From Sphingomonas sp. dw_22 (lineage in GTDB: Bacteria; Pseudomonadota; Alphaproteobacteria; Sphingomonadales; Sphingomonadaceae): a stretch of 64,000 bases of DNA. Shown here piece by piece: positions 57,974 to 64,000 of this stretch. The stretch is from positions 47,785-111,784 of the forward strand of contig NZ_JAAVVE010000009.1 in NCBI RefSeq assembly GCF_018449795.1, in the 5' to 3' direction. Below the pieces are notes generated by a model, which did no database searches, had not been told where the DNA came from, and was given only the letters and a program-made list of their open reading frames with translations. The first letter of the stretch is position 1. Every line of letters begins with the position of its first letter. The position numbers were made by a program, and so were the translations under genes.

Positions 57974-59370
57974 TCGGAAATGGCCCTGGGGATTCGGTCG
58001 ATCAGGCCATCGGCGATGAAGGCCGGTCCCGCAAGCTGCGCCGCGCGACCGTGGAGCCATGCGGCCGCTTCGGCGGGGCCGACGCCCTTCCCGCCTCCCG
58101 CTACCCGCGCCGCGAGCAGGCCGGCCAGGACATCGCCGGTGCCGGCGGTGGAGAGCCAGGACGAGGCGCCGGCAAGCACGCGGACCTCGCCCCTGGGATC
58201 GGCGATCACGGTGTCGGCGCCCTTGTGGAGGATCGTCGCGCCGGTGGCGGCGGCGGCGGCCAGGGTGCGATCGATCTTGCTGCCTTCGCCTTCGAACATG
58301 CGATCGAACTCGCCCGAATGGGGAGTGAGCCAGGTCGGCGCGGTACGGGCCTGGAGGCTGCGGGTCGCACCCGAGGCGAGCAGGCTGAGCGCGTCGCCGT
58401 CGAGGACCATCGGCTTGTCGCAGGCGAAGGCGGCGCGGACATAGGCTTCGGCGCGGCGATCGCGGCCGAGGCCGGGGCCAAGCACCACGGCGTCGATCCG
58501 GTCCCAGGCGAGAAATTCGGCGAGATCGTCGCTGGTGCCGATGCCGCGGCGGACCAGCGCGTCGGGACCGCCAGTCCAGGGATCGACGCCGGCGAGCACG
58601 ACATAGCCCGCACCGCCCGCCATCGCCGCGCGGGATGCGAGGCGGGCCGCTCCGGGCATGGCGCCCTCGATGACGGCGACAAGGCCCCGCGTGTATTTGT
58701 GGCTGTTGGGTCCGGGCGCGGCCAGCCCGGGCCGCGCGGCGCTGCGCCAACGGGTGTCGACGGGAATGCCGATGTCGGCGAGCAGGACGTGCCCGCATGC
58801 CTCCAGCCCGTAATCGAGCAGGTGCGCGGGCTTGAGCGCGGCCAGCGCCAGCGTTGCGCCCTTGCGGATCGGCGCACCGAGATTGGCGCCGCTATCGGTA
58901 TCGATGCCCGAGGGGAGATCGATCGACAGCGTGAAATCGGCGCCGCGACAGAGTTCGGTGAAGACCGCCGCGAGGCCGCGTTCGAGCGGGCGGGTCATGC
59001 CGGTGCCGAACAGGCCGTCGACCAACAGCGGGCGCGGGCGCGCGGCGTAGAGCGACGTGGTCGGGCCGTCCCATTGCGCGTGCATGCGCTGGGCGGCGCC
59101 GGGCTTGGGCTCGCCGGTCGCGACCAGCATGACGTCCTGCCCGGCCGCCTTGAGCAGGCGCGCGGCGACATAGGCGTCTCCGCCGTTGTTACCAGGGCCT
59201 GCCAGGACCAGGATCGGCCTGCCCATCGCGAAGCGCGCCGCCTCGCGGGCGACGGCCTCCCCTGCCCGCTCCATCAGCGCGTCCTGCGAGACACCGCTGC
59301 GGAATACGGCTTCCTCCGCCCCGCGCATCTGCGCGGCAGTGACGATCGGGGCGCCGGCGGGGATGGTCAT
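57964..59370 (-). CDS. nnr: Bifunctional NAD(P)HX epimerase / ADP-dependent dehydratase
   Basis: A 468-residue fusion that repairs hydrated NAD(P)H. The N-terminal epimerase (YjeF_N) has ILVLAGPGNNGGDAYVAARLL and LSIDLPSGIDTDSG. The C-terminal carbohydrate-kinase-like dehydratase has VVLGPGLGRD, VLDGDALSLL, LTPHSGEFDRMF and STAGTGDVLAGLLAA. ATG 59370 overlaps the stop of the upstream small gene (ATGA). Confidence 0.95.
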   Translation of the reverse strand: MTIPAGAPIVTAAQMRGAEEAVFRSGVSQDALMERAGEAVAREAARFAMGRPILVLAGPGNNGGDAYVAARLLKAAGQDVMLVATGEPKPGAAQRMHAQWDGPTTSLYAARPRPLLVDGLFGTGMTRPLERGLAAVFTELCRGADFTLSIDLPSGIDTDSGANLGAPIRKGATLALAALKPAHLLDYGLEACGHVLLADIGIPVDTRWRSAARPGLAAPGPNSHKYTRGLVAVIEGAMPGAARLASRAAMAGGAGYVVLAGVDPWTGGPDALVRRGIGTSDDLAEFLAWDRIDAVVLGPGLGRDRRAEAYVRAAFACDKPMVLDGDALSLLASGATRSLQARTAPTWLTPHSGEFDRMFEGEGSKIDRTLAAAAATGATILHKGADTVIADPRGEVRVLAGASSWLSTAGTGDVLAGLLAARVAGGGKGVGPAEAAAWLHGRAAQLAGPAFIADGLIDRIPRAISECL

Positions 59371-59816
59371 CGGCTCGCTCCGCGTACCGTGGCCGGGAGC
59401 CGGTAGCGTGCGCCGCCGATCGCCACTTCGATCCGGTTGGGCGGCAGCAGCATCACCACTGCCGGTTCCGCTCCATCGGCGGCGACCACGCCGCGCCCGT
59501 CGGTGGTGACCAGCAGGCGCCGGAAGCCGCCATCGGGCTGGCGCAGGGTAAGGAACAGCCCGTCCTGCGACTGGACGCGATCGATCGCGCAGACATAGGC
59601 GAACTGCGCCGCGCCTTCGGGGGCACATTCGATGCGGCCTTCGGCATGTTCGATCGCCTTTTCATGGGTCTGCGCCTTGGCCTCGGTCGCCTTGTCGCGA
59701 ACCTGGACGCCACAGGCGGTGAGCGTCAGCGTCAGAAAGGCAATACTTATTCTCCCTCTCCCGCTTGCGGGAGAGGGTCGGGGCGAGGGTGTGTGCGAGA
59801 GGTGAGCGACGTGCAT
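59367..59816 (-). CDS. Small lipoprotein-like hypothetical whose 5' end runs into a repeat
   Basis: The recognisable part begins ISIAFLTLTLTACGVQVRDKA, a lipoprotein signal with Cys, followed by a helical stretch (TEAKAQTHEKAIEHAEGRIECA) and a small beta domain. There is no start codon just before that signal. The frame runs back through the CTCCC hairpin at 59754-59777 to an ATG at 59816 or GTG at 59837, adding repeat-encoded THTPSPRPSPASGRGR-like residues. The native start was probably displaced by the repeat. It ends overlapping the NAD(P)HX gene start. Function unknown. Confidence 0.55.
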   Translation of the reverse strand: MHVAHLSHTPSPRPSPASGRGRISIAFLTLTLTACGVQVRDKATEAKAQTHEKAIEHAEGRIECAPEGAAQFAYVCAIDRVQSQDGLFLTLRQPDGGFRRLLVTTDGRGVVAADGAEPAVVMLLPPNRIEVAIGGARYRLPATVRGASR

Positions 59817-59883
59817 GAGGACACGACTCACCCTCACCCGGCCTCGCGTTGCTCGGCCACCCTCTCCCGCAGGCGGGAGAGGG
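59754..59883. repeat. Paired CCCTCTCCCGC hairpins
   Basis: Two near-identical perfect hairpins CCCTCTCCCGC-NN-GCGGGAGAGGG (59754-59777, loop TT; 59860-59883, loop AG) bracket a spacer with GGTGAG/CTCACC complementarity. A related variant of the repeat at 1050. It lies at the 5' end of the small lipoprotein-like gene and downstream of ilvD. Confidence 0.8.
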
Positions 59884-59909
59884 ATTTCAAGCGGGAGAGG
59901 GCTTTTAGT

Positions 59910-61631
59910 TCAGATGTCGGCGTACACATGGCGTTCGGCGCTGGCTCCCGGGTGCGTCACCGCGCCCTTATAGGCCGGGCCGACATTTCGGGAATAGCGC
60001 CAGAGCGCGCCGGACTGGTAATCGTTCACCCGCGGCTCCAAGCGGGCGCGGCGTTCGGCGAGAACATCCTCGGCGACATCGAGATCGATCGTGCCGGCTT
60101 CGGCATCGATCCGGATGATGTCGCCATCCTCGACCAGCGCGATCGGGCCGCCGTCCGCCGCCTCCGGCCCGACATGGCCGATGCAGAAGCCGCGCGTGCC
60201 GCCGGAGAAGCGGCCGTCGGTGATGAGGGCGACCTTCTCGCCCAGCCCCTGGCCATAGAGCGCCGCCGTGGTCGCCAGCATCTCGCGCATGCCCGGCCCG
60301 CCCTTGGGCCCTTCATAGCGGATGACGACGACGGTGCCCTCGTGAATCGCGTTCGCCTCGACCGCGGCGAAGGCATCCTCCTCGCGCTCGAACACCTTGG
60401 CGGCGCCGGTGAACTGGAGGCGCTTCATCCCCGCCACCTTCACGATCGCGCCCTCGGGCGCCAGCGAGCCCCTGAGGCCGACGACGCCGCCGGTGGGCGT
60501 GATCGGCGTCTTCGCGTCGTAGATGACCTTCTGGTCCGGGTTCCAGGTGACCTCGTCGATATTCTCGCCCAGCGTCTTGCCGGTGACGGTCAGGCAATCG
60601 AGATGCAGGAAGCCCTCGGCCGCCAGCGTCTTCATCAGCATGTAGATGCCGCCCGCATCATACATGTCCCGGGCGACATAGCGGCCCCCGGGCTTGAGAT
60701 CGGCGATGTACGGGGTGGTCTTGAAGATCTCTGCGACGTCGAACAGGTCGAACTCGATCCCCGCCTCGTGCGCCATAGCCGGGAGGTGAAGCGCACCGTT
60801 GGTCGAGCCGCCCGTCGCCGCGACGATGCGCGCGGCATTCTCGAACGCCTCGCGCGTGCAGATGTCGCGCGGGCGGATGTTGCGGGCGATCAGCTCCATC
60901 ACCTGGCGGCCTGCAGCGACCGCGATTTCCTCACGTGATTTATAAGGAGCCGGTGCCATATTGCTGTTCGGCAGGGACAAACCGATCGCCTCGCCGACAC
61001 AGGCCATGGTGTTGGCGGTGTATTGGCCGCCGCAGGCACCGTGGCCGGGGCATGCCGCCTTCTCGATCTCGGTGACCTCGGAGAGCGGGCACTTGCCGGC
61101 GGAGTAGCGGCCGACCACCTCGAACACGTCGATCACGGTCAGGTCGCGGTCGTGCCAGCGGCCGGGCAGGATCGAGCCGCCATAGACGAAGATCGACGGC
61201 ACGTTGAGCCGCAGCATCGCCATCATCATGCCGGGCAGCGACTTGTCGCAGCCGGCGAAGGTGACGAGCGCGTCATAGCAATGGCCGCGCACGCTGAGCT
61301 CGACCGAATCGGCGATCACCTCCCGGCTGACCAGCGAGGACTTCATCCCCTGATGGCCCATCGCGATGCCGTCGGTCACGGTGATGGTGTTGAAGCGGCG
61401 CGGCATGCCGCCGGCTTCGTTGACGCCGGTGCGGCACCAATCGGCCTGCATGTCGAGCGTGGTGTTGCACGGGGCGGAATCATTGCCGGCGGAGGCGATG
61501 CCGACGAACGGACGGGCGATCTCCTCCTCGGTGAGGCCCATGGCGTAATAATAGCTGCGGTGCGGGGCGCTCTCGACGCCGACGGAGACGTGGCGGCTGG
61601 GGAGCTTGGATTTATCGAATCGGTTGGTCAT
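59910..61631 (-). CDS. ilvD: Dihydroxy-acid dehydratase
   Basis: A 573-residue IlvD of branched-chain amino acid synthesis. Iron-sulphur cysteines occur in [19 protein letters not shown] and [29 protein letters not shown] and [15 protein letters not shown] are conserved active-site segments. ATG 61631 gives [16 protein letters not shown]. The 2Fe-2S form is expected for this subfamily. Confidence 0.96.
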   Translation of the reverse strand: MTNRFDKSKLPSRHVSVGVESAPHRSYYYAMGLTEEEIARPFVGIASAGNDSAPCNTTLDMQADWCRTGVNEAGGMPRRFNTITVTDGIAMGHQGMKSSLVSREVIADSVELSVRGHCYDALVTFAGCDKSLPGMMMAMLRLNVPSIFVYGGSILPGRWHDRDLTVIDVFEVVGRYSAGKCPLSEVTEIEKAACPGHGACGGQYTANTMACVGEAIGLSLPNSNMAPAPYKSREEIAVAAGRQVMELIARNIRPRDICTREAFENAARIVAATGGSTNGALHLPAMAHEAGIEFDLFDVAEIFKTTPYIADLKPGGRYVARDMYDAGGIYMLMKTLAAEGFLHLDCLTVTGKTLGENIDEVTWNPDQKVIYDAKTPITPTGGVVGLRGSLAPEGAIVKVAGMKRLQFTGAAKVFEREEDAFAAVEANAIHEGTVVVIRYEGPKGGPGMREMLATTAALYGQGLGEKVALITDGRFSGGTRGFCIGHVGPEAADGGPIALVEDGDIIRIDAEAGTIDLDVAEDVLAERRARLEPRVNDYQSGALWRYSRNVGPAYKGAVTHPGASAERHVYADI

Positions 61632-61642
61632 GGCGCGCAAGC

Positions 61643-62377
61643 CTATGTCGCGACAGACCCGTTTCGCGCAAGACTATTGCGCAAAGAATTTGTGAGGTCC
61701 GCCAGAATTCCGCTCCACCGCTCGACGCCCGCCGCTTCGCGGATCAGGTCGTTGCGGATCTCGATCGCGACCGAGGGAATGCCCTGCCCCTCGGCATGGC
61801 GGTTGAGCGTCGCGTTGAGCAGGCGGCCCGAATAGGGCTCGTTGTCGCCGGTTGTCAGGCCCTGGTCGCGGAAGAAGGCGATCGTAGGGTGCGCGGCGCG
61901 GGTGTCGCGATTGTAGAGCACGCCGACCTCCCAGGGGCGCGGGGTGCCGCCATGCTCCAGACAGGGCGTGAAGCTGTGGATCGAGAGGATGAGGCTGGGG
62001 CGCCGGGCGCGGATGCGGTCGCGGATCAGGCGGTGATAGGGGGCGTGGAAGCGGGCGATGCGTTCGGCGCGGTTCGCGGTTTCATTGCCGGGGATCAGGT
62101 GGCCGTCGCTCCGATGGGGGATCAGGCCGACATGATCGGGCTCGCGGTGGAGATCGATGACCAGGCGCGAGACGGTGGCGAGGATCGCGGGGGTTTCGAG
62201 GCGAGCGGCGAGCGCGCGGGTAACGGCGGCGGCGCCGATGTCGATGGCGATGTGGAGGTCGAGCAGTTCCGGGGGGATGCCGAGGCCTACGTCCTCGGGC
62301 ACGGCGTTGGAGGCGTGGTCGCAGAGCAGGAGGACGTCCTGCGCGGCGCCTTCGAGGATTTCGGCGGGCGGCTGCAT
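61643..62377 (-). CDS. N-formylglutamate amidohydrolase family protein
   Basis: A 244-residue FGase-like hydrolase. [14 protein letters not shown] at the N-terminus, [18 protein letters not shown] and [10 protein letters not shown] carry the conserved His/Asp residues of the family. It may cleave N-formyl-amino acids in histidine breakdown, but no hut genes are near. It overlaps the enoyl-CoA hydratase stop (ATGA) and so is translationally coupled to it. Confidence 0.88.
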   Translation of the reverse strand: MQPPAEILEGAAQDVLLLCDHASNAVPEDVGLGIPPELLDLHIAIDIGAAAVTRALAARLETPAILATVSRLVIDLHREPDHVGLIPHRSDGHLIPGNETANRAERIARFHAPYHRLIRDRIRARRPSLILSIHSFTPCLEHGGTPRPWEVGVLYNRDTRAAHPTIAFFRDQGLTTGDNEPYSGRLLNATLNRHAEGQGIPSVAIEIRNDLIREAAGVERWSGILADLTNSLRNSLARNGSVAT

Positions 62378-63105
62378 CAATAGACCGGCTTGCGGCGCCG
62401 GCCGAAGGCGGCGAGGCCCTCGGCGAATTCGGGGCCGCCGAACGCATCGTCGAACGCCTGATCCAGATCGACGGCGGGTCCGCCCAGCGCGCGCTTGAGC
62501 TGGCGGACGGCCTGGGGCGCGTTGGCGGCGACGGTGCGGGCGATGGCGAGCGCGGTATCGCCGGCGTTCTTCGCGCGGATCTCGACCAGGCGGATCGCCT
62601 TGGCTTCGTCGGCCTTCACCCAATCGCCGGTGAACAGCATCGTCGCGGCGACTCCCCTGCCCACCTGGGCGCGGAGGCGGGCGACGTCCTGCTGCGGATA
62701 GCCGATGCCGAGGCGCGCGGGCGTGGTGGCGAATTCGGCGCCGTTGCCGGCGACGCGGATGTCGGCGGCGAGGACCAGCGCGACCGCGGCGCCGAAACAG
62801 CCGCCGTCGATCGCGGCGATCACCGGCATGGGAAGCGCGGCGACGGCCTCGATCCCGGCGCGCATCGCTTCGCGGAAGCGGATGCGAAGGCCTGGATCGG
62901 CCTGGAGCTGCTCGAATTCGCGGATGTCGGCACCGGCGGAGAAGATGCCGGGGACATCGGAGCGGAGGATCACGGCGCGGGCATCGCCGATTTCGCGGGC
63001 GGCGGCGGCGATGGCTTCCCATGCCGCGATCGGGAGGGCGTTCCTGGCTTCGGGGCGCGCCAGCGCGATGGTGGCGATGGGTCCGTCTCGGCTGGTCTGG
63101 ATCAT
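62377..63105 (-). CDS. Enoyl-CoA hydratase/isomerase family protein
   Basis: A 242-residue crotonase. ARPEARNALPIAAWEAI, the oxyanion-hole segment IFSAGADIREFE and AAIDGGCFGAAVALVLAADIRVA are typical. The usual hydratase glutamate positions are not obvious around RLGIGYPQQDVARLRAQVG, so isomerase or other crotonase activity is possible. It is linked to the FGase gene by a 4-nt overlap. Confidence 0.9.
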   Translation of the reverse strand: MIQTSRDGPIATIALARPEARNALPIAAWEAIAAAAREIGDARAVILRSDVPGIFSAGADIREFEQLQADPGLRIRFREAMRAGIEAVAALPMPVIAAIDGGCFGAAVALVLAADIRVAGNGAEFATTPARLGIGYPQQDVARLRAQVGRGVAATMLFTGDWVKADEAKAIRLVEIRAKNAGDTALAIARTVAANAPQAVRQLKRALGGPAVDLDQAFDDAFGGPEFAEGLAAFGRRRKPVY

Positions 63106-63278
63106 GGGAGGCGGCTCTGCCCGATCCGGGCGCCGCTGTCACGGGGATGGCGCGCGGACGGGGCTTTCACCCGGTCACGCGAGCCACCAGCGAACGTCCC
63201 GCGCCAAGCGTCTGATCCGCTGGCGACGGCTATGCGCGCGGGAATGCCAACGGGAGCTTTCGGGAATTGGTAAACGGC

Positions 63279-63665
63279 TCAGGCGAGGCGGGTTTCGAGA
63301 ATCCACCAATCGGGGCGGGCGATGGCGGCGGCCGCGCGGGCGCGGGCGTCCTCGCTTTCGAACAGGGCGAAGCAGGTGGCGCCGGAGCCGGACATGCGGG
63401 CGAGCAGTACGCCGTCCTGCCGGGCAAGAGCTTCGAGCACGTCGCCGATCACCGGCGCGAGCGCGCGGGCGGGCGCTTCGAGGTCGTTGCGGCCGGCGCG
63501 GGCGGCCTGGAGGAGATCGCCCTGCCCGATCGGCCCGCGATCGGTGCCGTCCCAGGCGCGGAACACCGCGGCGGTGGAGACGGCGACGCCGGGGTTCACC
63601 AGCAGGACGGGCGTGCCGGGGAGGCCTGCGATCGGTTCGAGTCGCTCGCCCCGGCCCTTGCCCAG
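63279..63665 (-). CDS. ispE: 4-diphosphocytidyl-2-C-methyl-D-erythritol kinase, C-terminal part only
   Basis: A GHMP kinase of the non-mevalonate isoprenoid pathway. The readable 128 residues run from GKGRGERLEPIAGLPGTPVLL through NPGVAVSTAAVFRAW to MSGSGATCFALFE, the third GHMP motif, and end ILETRLA. The N-terminal half, including the ATP-binding GLGGGSADAA region, should lie at about 63666-64100 but is replaced by poly-G. I attribute this to sequence quality, not to a real mutation. Confidence 0.85.
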   Translation of the reverse strand: MGKGRGERLEPIAGLPGTPVLLVNPGVAVSTAAVFRAWDGTDRGPIGQGDLLQAARAGRNDLEAPARALAPVIGDVLEALARQDGVLLARMSGSGATCFALFESEDARARAAAAIARPDWWILETRLA

Positions 63666-63666
63666 G

Positions 63667-63940
<274 letters not shown>

Positions 63941-64000
63941 GGGGGGCGCCCGGCGTGACGTCCTTCCCCGCAGGGAAGGAGCGGGGATCAGCGGCGCCGG

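Overview
This is a 64 kb chromosomal window from a GC-rich alphaproteobacterium, most likely a Sphingomonadaceae member (Sphingomonas or a close relative). The evidence is the conserved block pckA-chvI-chvG-hprK-rapZ-EIIA-HPr, the order lptD-surA-pdxA-rsmA, a TonB-dependent receptor beside many acyl-CoA dehydrogenases, and abundant short intergenic inverted repeats. No tRNA, rRNA, CRISPR array, insertion sequence or phage gene was seen.

Region 1 (1-18.3 kb) is a catabolic segment for CoA-linked acids. It holds a truncated 3-hydroxyacyl-CoA dehydrogenase, two separate pairs of acyl-CoA dehydrogenases (ACADs), a TesB thioesterase, a zinc alcohol dehydrogenase, an APH-family kinase, two SDRs and an ACAD11-type dehydrogenase. 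A regulator with two TetR domains diverges from the last of these, with a candidate operator between them. A TonB-dependent receptor probably imports a hydrophobic substrate. The APH kinase plus ACAD11-like pair suggests a split version of the 4-hydroxyacyl-CoA route known from ACAD10/11 and from the levulinate genes lvaA/lvaC. Region 2 (18.8-25.7 kb) has an acyl-CoA ligase and thioesterase, an EF-hand protein, an OmpR-type two-component system, and an odd pair: a membrane-anchored dCTP-deaminase-fold protein and a methyltransferase.

Region 3 (25.7-40.9 kb) is mostly housekeeping: ndk, holC, lptD, surA, pdxA, rsmA, an rsmB-type methyltransferase, guaB, a CitE-like lyase, an SPFH/NfeD pair and a DUF885 protein. 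Region 4 (40.9-51.5 kb) starts with an orphan lipoprotein, then a YidB-like protein, pckA, and the ChvI/ChvG system with a partial nitrogen-type PTS in which the HprK P-loop is degenerate. Region 5 (51.6-63.7 kb) has rmuC, def, recR, fmt, truA, an RNA m5U methyltransferase, the NAD(P)HX repair enzyme, ilvD, an N-formylglutamate amidohydrolase, an enoyl-CoA hydratase and the 3' end of ispE.

The most unusual signal is a 60-nt nested three-stem element present twice (16961-17020 and 55841-55900). Its stems differ by ten compensatory pair changes, while its junctions and its mutually complementary loops are conserved. One copy lies between genes and the other sits in frame inside fmt. The last ~330 bases contain a poly-G run that destroys ispE and looks like a sequencing artefact.
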